A stretch of DNA of 64,000 bases from Myoxocephalus aenaeus (Eukaryota; Chordata; Actinopteri; Perciformes; Cottidae), in the NCBI GenBank assembly GCA_038501785.1, contig JBAMJR010000053.1:8909501-8973500 (forward strand), in the 5' to 3' direction. This document shows, piece by piece, positions 54,047 through 63,986 of the stretch (position 1 is the stretch's first letter; each line of letters begins with the position of its first letter). Position numbers and translations under genes: made by a program. The notes beneath the pieces are model-generated. The model was given only the letters and a program-made list of their open reading frames with translations, did no database searches and was not told the origin of the DNA.

Positions 54047-54054
54047 TATAAAAA
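54047..54054 (+). promoter_or_regulatory. Candidate TATA box (TATAAAAA)
   Basis: TATAAAAA sits about 700 bp before the semaphorin start codon and just before a CT-rich leader. A start site near 54078 would follow. The placement is plausible for a core promoter, but A/T-rich octamers of this kind occur by chance in this DNA and no transcript evidence is available. Confidence 0.4.
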
Positions 54055-54116
54055 CCTAACCATCCACTATACTTCCTATCCACTATACTGGTTCCATCGC
54101 TGCTCTCGAGCCATCC

Positions 54117-54240
54117 TGCCCCCCTCTCTCTCCCTCTCACCAGCACTCCCCTTCTCTCTCTCTCTCAGCTGCTCTCCCTCCCCTCCCCTCTCTTCCCGTG
54201 GATGGTTTAGCTCTCTCTCTCTTCCTCTCTCTCTCTCGCA
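54117..54240 (+). repeat. CT-rich polypyrimidine tract in the promoter/leader
   Basis: A nearly pure pyrimidine block made of CT runs broken by short interruptions, including the GTGGATGG that carries upstream ORF 1. It lies just after the inferred start site. In an mRNA it could pair with the GA-rich block at 54292-54360; in DNA it could act as a GAGA-type element. Confidence 0.8.
54202..54210 (+). other. Minimal upstream ORF 1 (Met-Val-stop)
   Basis: ATG GTT TAG lies in the CT-rich part of the probable leader. The -3 base is T and +4 is G, so initiation should be weak to moderate. It counts as an upstream ORF only if transcription starts upstream of 54202. Confidence 0.4.
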
Positions 54241-54517
54241 GTCTGTTAGAGCCGCACACAAGGATTAGAGGGTTGCTGTGAGTGTCTGCTCAAAGAGAAG
54301 AAGCCAGAAGACAGAAAGAGATAAAAAAAAAAGAGAAAGAAAAGAAAAGATCTCCAGAAAAGGACAGCCTTACTATTGTGGATAAGTGATCTGATTTACC
54401 TTCACACAGGCTCTACCTCTCATCTCACGCCAAGCTGAAGCCCTGCTGAGCCTTCACCTGGGGGGGAGAACAGATAAGCCAAGGGACTGTATAGGCTGGA
54501 CCTCCACACGGGGAGCC

Positions 54518-54523
54518 ATGTGA
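54518..54523 (+). other. Minimal upstream ORF 2 (start-stop, ATG TGA)
   Basis: ATG is followed at once by TGA, with a strong GCC context (G at -3). It lies 238 nt before the main start codon. Start-stop elements hold an initiating ribosome that also terminates, and in known cases they reduce translation of the downstream frame. It is the last ATG before the semaphorin start, so scanning ribosomes would meet it. Confidence 0.5.
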
Positions 54524-54755
54524 GCGGCACCCCTCCACCCACTTCACACTACAGAAGTCCCCCCACTGTCTGCTCTCTAAGCTGGGGCAGCACAACCAGG
54601 AGTGTTTCCCCCTCCCTGGAACCCTCCGCTGTCAGGGCTCTCGTGGAGGAACTCTCCAGGCTCGGCGGACCACAGCGGGAGACACTCATCTCTGTGCACT
54701 GGTCGGGGTGTGAGTGCCCCCTGGTCTGGAGGCCAGCCAGCAGCGCTCCAGCACC

Positions 54756-54861
54756 ATGGATTACCTGTTTGGGATTGTAATGCTGCTGTGCGGGGCGGTG
54801 CAGCCGGGAAGAGGTGCTGAGCCCAAGCACAACGTACCCAGGCTAAAGCTGTCATACAAGG
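54756..54861 (+). CDS. sema3a: Semaphorin-3A-like, coding exon 1 (signal peptide and start of mature protein)
   Basis: Secreted class 3 semaphorins are axon-guidance ligands acting through neuropilin/plexin receptors. This exon encodes 35 codons plus one base. Residues 1-21 form a signal peptide: a short acidic start (MDY), a hydrophobic core LFGIVMLLCGAV, then small residues GRGA before a likely cleavage. The mature start contains NVPRLKLSYK, which from memory matches the SEMA3A N-terminus just before the sema domain; SEMA3C, 3D, 3E and 3F differ here. The exon ends AAGG followed by GTAAGC, so the split codon begins with G, fitting the Glu that follows SYK in SEMA3A. The start is chosen because ACCATGG is an ideal Kozak context and an in-frame TGA lies at 54711-54713. 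Teleosts have two co-orthologues (sema3aa, sema3ab) and I cannot tell which this is. The remaining exons lie beyond the window. Confidence 0.85.
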
Positions 54862-54867
54862 GTAAGC
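54862..54867 (+). other. 5' splice donor of sema3a intron 1
   Basis: GTAAGC directly follows AAGG. It is the only GT at this point that keeps the semaphorin frame, and it leaves a phase-1 codon (G plus two bases from the next exon). The reading frame continues open past the junction but loses semaphorin similarity, which supports a real exon end here. Confidence 0.85.
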
Positions 54868-55678
54868 TCATTCTGCGTTCTCCCCTGTCTCCAGGATATA
54901 TATGGGACCGCGGTTGTTGCTGGTGCTTTTAACGTAGCTTGTCTAGTCTATTTTTCTTGCCCGTGGGTGCTCTTTCATGCTTTTCTTTTCATCCATTCTT
55001 TCTTATGTTGAATATCCCTTTTTTTTCTCCTCTATTTCTGTGAATCTATTTCTGCCTCTGTGTCTCTCTCTTTCACTCTTTCTCCCTCTTGGTCAGTACA
55101 CAGCATCTAACTCTCTGGTTACCCGTCTATATTCCTCTCTCCCATTAACTCACTCCTTCCTTCCCACTCGCCCCTGTCTGTCTCTCAGAATCCCCTGTTC
55201 TTCTTACAAATATTCAGATTGGTTCCATATGCTGAGGAAATGCTCTAGCCTGGAGTTAAATGTATATATTGGCCCCTGTACCAATTTTCCCCTTCTGCTG
55301 TCCGCTTCTGCTAGTACTGTGCGCCCCTGTTAAGTGCTCCAAACAGGCAGTGGAGCCTCGGTTTTAATGGCTTCTGTCCCAAAAACTCTGCTGTCGGTCA
55401 TGACACAGAGCCTTTCTTTGAGGGGCCACGCAGGTTTCCCGACTTCTCATTACTCTGTCCTAAATGGATCCAACAGTTGTAGAGTTTTGTTAAAATGGAA
55501 AACTATACATGCATGTTGATTTAATGCGTGTGCTTGAAATGAATCTATGTGCAGCAGAACGAGAGGGAGTTTCGTGCGTCTTTTTTTATATTGTGCACGT
55601 GTAAGTTCTTGACGTATACAGCAAACATGTTATTCTCTCTCCTTCTGTGTTATTTTGAGGGGAGACTGCGGAGCGCCG

Positions 55679-55740
55679 GCTCTTCCTCTCCTCCTCCCTC
55701 TCTCTCTTTCTCTCTCTCTTTCTGTCTCGTCTCCTCTCTC
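55679..55740. repeat. CT-rich tract in intron 1
   Basis: CT and CTT units with few interruptions. Confidence 0.85.
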
Positions 55741-56790
55741 ACACCCTACACTAAATCAGGCTCTTTGTAATAGCAGACTTTTCATCTCAGCTAGAAATAG
55801 CTGGCAACATTTTTGGCATATTTTGGGGAGTTTTTTTTGTGCTTTTTAATGTCAGTCAGGGAGGCTATTGCGGTTCTTTGTCCTAAAACATGACCAAAAG
55901 TATACGGCTGGGAGTGTGCTCTCTCGATTTTTTAATTTTAGTCCCGTTTTTCTCATAAAACATACTCTCTGAAAATGTATGAACATGCTGATTTGCCGTT
56001 GTTTAGCAGCATCCACTTGTGCGTTTGACTGTCACCCAAAGCTTCGGCTCCTCAGATGATTTAAATCTACGTTGAGGGAAAATTTCAGTCATGAAAGGAG
56101 TGAATGTGATGGTTGTCACTCTCATTCATTCTCTATCTTTAGCCGAGACGTTTTTGCTGTAACTTGTGTTTAGAGGCCTGCTATATGACATGGTTTATTC
56201 TTTAGATGGAGTGCAAGTTGTAATTTTGGTACCGTATGTTTCCCTTCATCAACCTTTTCAACTTCCAAGTGTGTATGGTGTTGTCTGTGTTCTAAATCCC
56301 TCCCCCAAAAAGCATGTGACGTTTGTATTTTAACAGAAGTGTGGCTGGCATGTCTCCATAAAGGGCGATGACATGCATTTACCACCTGAACCAAATAAAT
56401 CTAAAATGAATCATAGTTGAACTTACCTGCTACAAGTCATACATCCCCTGGGCTCCGTCATGTCAGTTCACACAGCCTCTAGGCATGATGGGAAATTGTC
56501 ATCCCTTCTTTGCCCAGCCATCTGTTTAGAGTATGTGAATATAGTTCCCTCTTGCACCCTTTTATGATCCTCCTCACTGTTCAGTCTGACAAGTGAACAT
56601 GTTGCTGACAACAATACTAGACAAGAGATATGTCATCAAGCATCACAGTGTGCAGTGACTGACTGTACGAGTGATGGATGTGTATCTTCAAACCAAGAGA
56701 GCCGGTCTGCAGCAAAATAGTAGCTTGTCATGATAGATGTACTTCAGTAGATGTACACTATTTTTTGCTAAAAGTGCACCAAAGCCTGGT

Positions 56791-56794
<4 letters not shown>

Positions 56795-56856
<62 letters not shown>
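56795..56856. repeat. (TG)n microsatellite in intron 1
   Basis: A perfect TG tract of about 62 bp. Confidence 0.97.
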
Positions 56857-56860
<4 letters not shown>

Positions 56861-57192
56861 TTCTTGCCACGTCTTGGTGTGAGGACTCAACACCCTCTCC
56901 TGTGATTTCCCTTAGACTGTAAATGGTGTCTTGGTGTGTGACTTTGTGTGTGTTTTAGCGAGGCAAAAATGTGTCAGGTCTGGCATGCGCCCATATAATT
57001 AGACACCTGGTTTGCGTGTGCGTGTGCCCATGCACGTATATATGAGCTCACAAATGAGTATGTTCTATTGTTCTGTTGAATCAGGGTTTCTGTAATCATG
57101 TGGGTTTGCAAACTGCTGTCGGCTTCTGATGTTGCCTGCGCTTGATATATATTATTGTGTGAGTGAACATGGGGTGAAAAAGCCTTTGACTC

Positions 57193-57633
57193 ATTTTCAC
57201 TGCATGGTTTCGGCTCGACTGGACTCACTGTTGGCGCCAGCTACTTTTCTCAATTTTTCGTTTTCCACTGCAGATAGTAGCCCGACGATGCTCGCTGGAT
57301 TCTTCGCTGGTATTCTTATTGACACCACGTAAAATGCTGTAACATCATCTCTCAGGCGACACTCGGAGGAATATCTGCACTTTGTCAAATGACCACGTCA
57401 TGGTTTTGTGGGCTGCCATTTAAAAGAAATCTGCACCGAGTGGATAAACAAACCGCGGCCGCTATTAACCCTAAGCGTGCTTATTTAAAAAAAAAGGCGG
57501 GTTTGTGCAGGATGAGCGCGACAATGGAGATTCCTTCTGTTTTTTCTCCACCTTCTAGTATTGGCTCAGTACGCTTGGAACCTCAACCGAGACCACCAGG
57601 TACTATTCACAACTTCTGCCAATGGAAAACCCC
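57193..57633 (-). mobile_element. Degenerate PIF/Harbinger-like nonautonomous DNA transposon
   Basis: The block has imperfect terminal inverted repeats: TTTTCACTGCATGG at the left, and at the right the reverse complement of TTTTCCATTGGCAG. Inner motifs such as GGTTCCAAGCG, GAGCCAATACT and GGTACTATTC read like a high-copy fish repeat I recognise. On the minus strand it holds the start of an accessory-protein frame (57345-57419). It is inserted in semaphorin intron 1. I could not settle the 3-bp target duplication expected for Harbinger elements, so the ends are approximate by about 10 bp. The family name is from memory; the repeat character is firmer. Confidence 0.65.
57345..57419 (-). pseudogene. 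Remnant N-terminus of a transposon Myb/SANT-like accessory protein
   Basis: Reading the minus strand from 57419 gives MAAHKTMTWSFDKVQIF and then LRVSPER before a TGA stop at 57345-57347. The pattern of Thr-Trp-Ser followed by an acidic residue, then Val-Gln-x-Phe-Leu, resembles the start of SANT/Myb-like DNA-binding proteins carried by Harbinger transposons. Only 24 residues survive, so it encodes no working protein. The assignment is inferred from this short stretch and the host element. Confidence 0.5.
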
Positions 57634-58995
57634 AAAAAACAGCTTCCTAGCAAGCCGAGTTAAACCGTGCCATACGGTGGAAATGAGGATTTTGTGTCGC
57701 TGCTAGCCAGTGACTGCGCTTCTGTCTGCAGCCCACAGGTGTTTGATGCCTCTCTTGATGCCTGTCAGGGGACAATTCTCGGTAAACACCCACAATGTGG
57801 CGGGTGGTGGGAGGAAGAGAGGGGTGGAGGCATGGTGTGTGTGACGGTGGAGGGGAAGGAGGTCTGCTTTTAATGAAGGAAAAGCTGGCAGACGTATACA
57901 GTAGACGACGCAGAAGGAAAGGGAGGCTGGTCGTTAAATGAAGTGTCACTCATCCCCTCTCCCTCCACGCAGCCGGCATAGTAATTAAGTCAAATAAACG
58001 ACAAGGAGGAATCCTCCTGGGATGGACAGTCAAACCGTATGCCGGGCCCTTGAGTGGGGGACGATCACACAAGCAGAAAATGAGAGAGAGAGAGACCGAG
58101 GCCCAGGAGTAGGACACTCAACAAGAACAAGCCAGTCGGATACATATGAGCATGCGAGCGGGGTCGCATGAAAGCGTTCTCAAATGAGTGCTGATGACAT
58201 GCCTCCAGGGACTGATAGTCGTCTGCTAGAAAGGACAGGCGAACGGCTGCAGAGTGAGCAGTTTGAGAGGTAGAACGACTGAGAAATGGAAGCAGGTAGA
58301 TACAATTACCTCTCATGGGACGGCTGGCGCAGCAAGTGCAGAGTAAATGATTTCCCAGTGGGGTCAGTTAGACATCTCTCAGCTAAAAGGATCTGGCTTC
58401 ATGGGGACAGAACGATGATCACACGAGTTAATGATTTTCTCTTCTCCTTGAGACTAGGATAGGTCTTACCAACTTGCCGTGACTAGGAACATAAGGGAGC
58501 CGTGAGGTGAAACTGAAGTCCCAGTTAAAATAGGGTGTATCGATTACAATGAAAGCTGACTTGTTTGAACAACTTGTGTTGTAATATTTAGGGGGTGGGG
58601 AATGGCAACCCAATGTATTACAAGTGAATCAAAATAACCTAGAGTTGCCAAGCAAAATGCATGTTGAAATCATCTAAAATACTCGTGTTTTTGTTTGTTT
58701 GTTGCACAACCACATTTACTCCCACTGCAGCCACATTAATTGAAAGGATAAGACAATGACACACTCCCATTGATCAATTCATGCCTGTACACAATCACAT
58801 TCCTGAACACAATCCATCTACAGTACAGCGCCTCCCACACTCTCAGTAACCCTCAGGAGGAACACTGACCCCTAAAGGTCAATCGATGCACATACAGCTC
58901 ACAGAGAAACGGCAAAACCTGACCCTATTGTGATCCCTTAAAAGGAGCCAGCGGGCGGCACTTTAACATTTAAAAGGCCTCGTCAAACAACCGGA

Positions 58996-59028
58996 TAATT
59001 ACCCTTGCCGTGGGTAATTACGGCGCCG
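58996..59028. promoter_or_regulatory. Palindromic TAATTACCC / GGGTAATTA pair in intron 1
   Basis: TAATTACCC (58996-59004) and GGGTAATTA (59012-59020) are exact reverse complements separated by 7 bp. A CGGCGCCG palindrome follows at once (59021-59028). Inverted homeodomain cores at close spacing suit paired-type dimer binding. The flanking DNA (about 58930-59090) is less repetitive and richer in CpG than its neighbours, as expected of an enhancer. Function is inferred. Confidence 0.35.
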
Positions 59029-59443
59029 ACTGTATGACCTCTTAATGCCATCGCAGCGGCCCCACGCTGGCTGTATGGGTGGGACTGAGAAAGAGACAGG
59101 GAATCTGGAATTGGCTCACGAACCTTCAAAATAGACACTTGATGTGGAACCGCACTCAACGCAGTCTGGATCGCAGCCCCGTAATAAGCCCGTCTGTGTG
59201 AGTGTGTCCGTGAGTGTTTGTGTGTCGGCGTGCCTGCCTATAAAAATACAGATTGTTTGTGGGTGTTTGCATGTGTGTCGGTTCATCAGGAGATGTTGTC
59301 TTTTCATTCTTTTACTCGTGAATGAGAGTCTCTCTCTTGCCCTCCGTTTCCCTCTGTTGTATCTGTCCATTCTGCGGGCTGGGGCGGATGTAGATAATTA
59401 TAAGGTGTTCTCCCAAAGCGCCAACTTTGGAGACTTTGGAGTC

Positions 59444-59445
<2 letters not shown>

Positions 59446-59484
<39 letters not shown>
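59446..59484. repeat. (CT)n microsatellite in intron 1
   Basis: A perfect CT tract of about 38 bp. Confidence 0.95.
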
Positions 59485-59488
<4 letters not shown>

Positions 59489-59598
59489 ATTTCTCAGCGT
59501 TCTTCTCTCCCCTCCTCCTCTTCCTGCGGCTCGGCCGCTTCTCGAAGAACCACAACACCGCAGACCCTAAGTACAATCTTCATCGAGGCTGTGTGTCT

Positions 59599-59625
59599 CT
59601 GTGTGTGTGTGTGTGTGTGTGTGTT
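59599..59625. repeat. (GT)n microsatellite in intron 1
   Basis: GT dinucleotides after one CT interruption. Confidence 0.93.
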
Positions 59626-59702
59626 TGTCTCCTGCTCCCGTCTTTTTGATTGCAGCTCGGTTGATCGGTTGATACACATCTTTTGGCTATCCTTCTTTTC
59701 AA

Positions 59703-59709
<7 letters not shown>

Positions 59710-59749
<40 letters not shown>
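59710..59749. repeat. (TC)n/(AC)n compound microsatellite in intron 1
   Basis: A perfect CA tract preceded by CTCTCT. It is the third dinucleotide tract within 300 bp. Confidence 0.95.
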
Positions 59750-59750
<1 letters not shown>

Positions 59751-60441
59751 AAACTACCCTCATCCTCGCTCCCACACAGCCACATTCCAATTGTGTAAAC
59801 CAATGTTTTGCAGTGGCTTGCTTTTCAGTCGTCCCCCTATGTTGCATCTGGATACACGCCGTTTCCCTACACTGACTCACACACCTGACCACGAGTTCAC
59901 AAGTTGAAAGATTGCGCAATTAAGTGTGCATACGTGTTGACACATTGCCCCCACGGGTAATTGTACAATGACACAACGCACTTGCAACACAAAAAGGCAT
60001 TCATCAAGTCGCAGAAAAATCCGTCACTTGTTTCCGTTGCATACAGGGAGGGAGTGTGATATTGTTTGTTATCGTGGATTGTTTCGTGCTCTAACTTATC
60101 TCATTGCATGTAATTCAAAGTAATACTGGAGCAGGGAGGAGTGATTAACATGTGTTATTGTTACATCATCATGTTGAATATAGGCTGTAATTTGTGAGTT
60201 TTATGACCCTTTCAATTGCACGTCTTTAGTTGTGTGTGGGAATGTCATGCATTTCCCCAGTGTTATTAAAATGTTCTGAGTTCTATTTTCTTCCAACATT
60301 TTTTATTTAAAACGACTGATTATCAAAAACAATCTGGATGCGTGCTCATAGGCCACAATAGGAGGTAGTGCACCGCGTGTTTGCTGAAAGATTAACGAGT
60401 GTGCACGCGGGCAATTGTGTGTGTTCAGTGTACATTTTCGT

Positions 60442-60460
60442 CTGTGTGTGTGTGTGTGTG
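60442..60460. repeat. (TG)n microsatellite in intron 1
   Basis: Short perfect TG tract. Confidence 0.9.
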
Positions 60461-61419
60461 CATAAGCGCTGTATGGACATGCACACAGGAAAAATACCCT
60501 GGGCCCTTGCATCTGTGTTTGGGATGTGGGCTTGGGTTACAGCGTGGTGCAGATTGCTGAACTGCGGGTATGAATGGGTCCCGCCACCTGCTAAGTCTTG
60601 TCAGTCAGATGGAGAAAGGGTGCACCATTCAATCCGAACAGAGTCGTGTTACAAATGAGGGGGACATCTCTGCGGACAGACGGGCTGAAGGACTGATGGA
60701 CAACAGACGGACACACAGACAAAGAGACGGGAGGGACAGGAACAGACATGTTAAATGAGTTGTGTAGAAGTAGAGCGTGTCACGACTTTTTGTCCAAGAT
60801 TGATGCTATTAAGGATGTGACCTGATATGTAATATAATAGCCACCGTTAGCGGTTTTAATCCAACTCCACCACTCATTTGTTTTAATATCACAATTGAAA
60901 TTTAACTGGAAATACAAGTCCTTTTTTTCTTCTTTCTTTCCCTTTGACCTGTTATTTTTCTCTTTCTGGCATGAATACCAGGAGCAACATGAGACCATAA
61001 TTACCCCATTGTGAAATTACAAACATAAATCTTGGCTTTATAAAATGCATTTCTTGAAATGCAGACGCCGCACTCATTTATGACATGAGCCCTTGTTTTG
61101 TTACTACCTAAATAATGGTGTGCAGAGCTGCAATGTGCATCCGTGTGCCGGTGGATTTTGTCGTGGAGTGTCTCTGTCACATCGACGTGTTTGCTGTCAC
61201 AGTTTGCCTGGGACACATTCAGATCTGTAGCCTTTGCCTCATTAATTTCTAATAAAATGGCAGAGCTGACATTCAGCTACACGGTACTGCTGACAGGCGG
61301 CACTAACAGGCAGTGGCTCCAGACATGACCACGCTAACCACAGCCTGGTTCCTCTCGAAGTCCATCCATCAAACTGCCTCACAATGGCACCGTCTCCCTC
61401 TCTCTGCAGAGGAGTGATA

Positions 61420-61460
61420 TGTGTGTGTGTGTGTGTCTGTGTGTGTATGGGTGTGTGTGG
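61420..61460. repeat. Interrupted (TG)n microsatellite in intron 1
   Basis: TG dinucleotides with CT, AT and GG breaks. Confidence 0.85.
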
Positions 61461-63449
61461 ATACACATGGCACATTTTCCCTGTTTGTGCGCATTCAAAC
61501 AGGTTTGATTTGATGACTATATTTACATACAAAAGTGACGTGTGTATATCCGCGAGTGTGCCAGTGTGAGTTTTCCTCTAAAGTAAAAGGAGCCAAAGAG
61601 GCTGAGCAGCCTGGTTATGCAGTGAGCATTTCAGTGGTGTGTGAGTGGGCTTTCTGCGGTACGCATGGCCAGGCCTCTAGCCGTCTGTGGTCACAACGCT
61701 GGTGGAAAACCGCTCTCCTTGGTCCAGCCGTCCAATGACAAGAGGAGACTCACAGTAATGAAATGGTTCCATATTCAACCGCTTTTGTTACGTGTGTGCA
61801 TTTTTCTTTTCATCCGGCTCCTGTTTCTGCCTTTGTTTGCTTTCATTATTCTCGTCTCTACTGTATCATTCATCATGTTGCCTCCTCTGCTTTTCCTCTC
61901 CTGTCCACTCGTCTGGTATACCCTCGCGTTCGCTCTCCGTCTCTCACCCTCGATGCCGTGCGGTGACGAGGGAGCCGAGCATTTGGGTTTGAGAGAGATG
62001 AATGGTGCTGTATGGTGAAAGTGAACACATACTTAGGCTACTCATATAGATTCTTGTGGTTTGGGATGTGGTCACGTTTTCCTTGTTAATCCCTCTGATA
62101 CATATCCTACACACTCTGACTCACATTCACAGGGCCGAATATGGTATTAAAATGTCCCATAAGATACAGTACTTGACTATGAATTATGGCTATGAGTCAC
62201 TTTATAATCCTAGTGTGTAAGAATATAAAATGATGTTTCTTTCTCAACTGGAACGGTGTGTTAACAGAACTGGAAAAGTAATATCAGTGCGGCTTAAACT
62301 GCAAACCTCACATATTTAATCAACGCGACACTTCATGCGCACATCCCTCTGTTCTTTTGGATTAAAACACGCGTGCCGGCTCTTCTTAATTTGCAGAGGT
62401 CACAGCGCTGTGTGTAAGGGAGCGCCTTTCCTGTCAGAGATGTCACTCGGATGCACGTGACCGAGAAATCCAATGACCCAGGTTGTGTCAGACAGACGGT
62501 CACCATGGAAACCAACCTACACCTGCTTCTGTGCTTAGAAAGAGAGAGAAAGGGAGGCGGGGAGGTGAACTTTTAAAGGCATGTGTGGATATCCTTGAGC
62601 TTAGGATAATATTTGAACACTTTGTTAAGCAAAGCTCTCAGCAAATTTCCATGGGGCGGCTGTCTCGTCTTTTTTTCCTCCGGCACCTGTGTTTTGTAGC
62701 CGTGGCCGTCGTGAGAGCCGGGGGGAAACGTACACCGCACCACACACAGAGAAAAAAGAAAGCATTCGAGAGACAGAGAGACTGACAGGCCAAACCAAAC
62801 CGCTGGAGATATTGCAGTACTGTGGGCCTTTGCTTTTATGGAGCTAGCCTTGTATTTGAAAGATAAACATGTGTAATTCTATGCGCCAGTTCCTTTTGAG
62901 CTGCCATTTTCTTTTCACATTTTTTTTCTTCTCTCCCCTGCCTGTCAATGGAGTAGCTTTGTAGTAATACACCGATTTACACGCTCTGACAAACCACAGA
63001 AACACACCTATCGGGTCTAAGTTATGCTCCTTTTGCCAAGAAAAACCAGAGCTGTGTCAACCAACAGGAAATGAACAAGTAAAATGTGTTTTACTTATCA
63101 AACAGTGTGTCTTCTCTCATTCAGCTTTCACTGTATATATGTGTGCACAAGAGAGACACTTGAACAGTGTTGCATTAGTTTAATGGAATATTACCCATCT
63201 GTTGAATCTCAGTCAAGTGTTTTCCTTCCGTCGGGCTTTTATGTTTAGTGTCACTCAAACACACACTCGCACAGCGGCGCGTACACACATTCAGATAAAC
63301 ATAATTTAATGCCCTGTCGCCTTTCTTTCATGCCGTTTCATTATTCCGCTATTGCGTGGCATGTAGGCGTCTAAAGCGCCTGCCTGTTTGGAGAATGGGG
63401 GAGTGAAGAGTACTCCACAGACAATTGCACTTGAATTTTGAATGTAGCT

Positions 63450-63466
63450 CCCCCCCCCCCCCCCCC
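63450..63466. repeat. Poly-C run in intron 1
   Basis: Seventeen consecutive C. Run length is uncertain in most assemblies. Confidence 0.9.
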
Positions 63467-63714
63467 GGAGCTTTTTAAGACAAGAGCCAGGTTGTTTTCC
63501 ATAATGGCGTATGACAAAGGGACAAATGATAATGTATTTAAATGAATTGCTTGTATTTTCCAGTTTCAAGGGGTGTTCTTGAGTATACGTGTATTTGTGC
63601 ATGGAGCGTTATATGAAAAAGAATATAACCTCAGTCTAGTAAGTGTCTGTAGTTTAGGATATAACAAATCTTTCAGCCATATGTTAATACTTAACTATAT
63701 CTCTGGTTGCATCC

Positions 63715-63716
<2 letters not shown>

Positions 63717-63778
<62 letters not shown>
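63717..63778. repeat. (TG)n microsatellite in intron 1
   Basis: A perfect TG tract of about 62 bp. Confidence 0.97.
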
Positions 63779-63779
<1 letters not shown>

Positions 63780-63966
63780 GAGTCTGTGGCTGTTTGCATT
63801 GGCCACTCTGCCTGGATGTGTGCTGTATACTTTGAATCTGTAAAAGACAGAATGTGTGAGTGAAAAAGAGCAGACAGAGGATGTGTGTAACAAGAGAAAG
63901 TGCGTTGGAATGGGGACTGAACGGAGTGTGTGTCGCCCATGTGTATGCGTGTGTGATGTGAGTGGA

Positions 63967-63986
63967 GTGTGTGTGTGTGTGTGTGT
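63967..63986. repeat. (TG)n microsatellite in intron 1
   Basis: Short TG tract near the window end. Confidence 0.9.

Larger units (their letters stand above)
54078..54755 (+). other. sema3a: Probable 5' untranslated leader of sema3a
   Basis: The stretch between the candidate TATA box and the start codon has no long coding frame leading into the gene. It opens with a CT-rich block (54117-54239), passes through a GA/A-rich block (54292-54360) and ends in a more GC-rich part (54420-54755). Only two ATGs occur before the main start, and each opens a one- or two-codon frame. The left edge is inferred as about 30 bp after the TATA motif. A plausible splice acceptor (pyrimidine stretch then CACAG at about 54401-54409) means the true leader could instead begin there, joined to a distant noncoding exon. 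Confidence 0.5.
54862..57192 (+). other. sema3a intron 1, proximal part
   Basis: Noncoding DNA after the exon 1 donor. It holds a pyrimidine-rich stretch (55020-55200), a CT tract (about 55679-55740) and a long TG microsatellite (56795-56856). I see no reading frame resembling the next semaphorin exon, which should begin the sema domain after SYKE. Short open frames here are low-complexity or chance. Confidence 0.7.

Noticed and set aside
54714..54755. N-terminal extension of the semaphorin by 14 codons
   Set aside because: The extension would start at GTG right after an in-frame TGA (54711). The ATG at 54756 has an ideal context and gives a normal signal peptide.
54520..54780. 86-codon upstream frame overlapping the semaphorin start
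   Set aside because: It starts at GTG, not ATG. The ATG two bases earlier is followed at once by TGA, so no long upstream ORF is initiated there.
59144..59875. 243-codon open frame on the + strand
   Set aside because: It runs through CT, GT and CA microsatellites, giving Val-Cys, Ser-Leu and Thr-His repeats. It lies in semaphorin intron 1 and shows no domain.
61641..62018. 125-codon hydrophobic frame that looks like a membrane protein
   Set aside because: The hydrophobic part comes from a pyrimidine-rich stretch that yields Leu, Phe and Ser in any frame. It lies inside intron 1.
63450..63466. Poly-C run considered as an i-motif or regulatory switch
   Set aside because: A single homopolymer run does not give the four-tract arrangement expected, and run length is often unreliable in assemblies.
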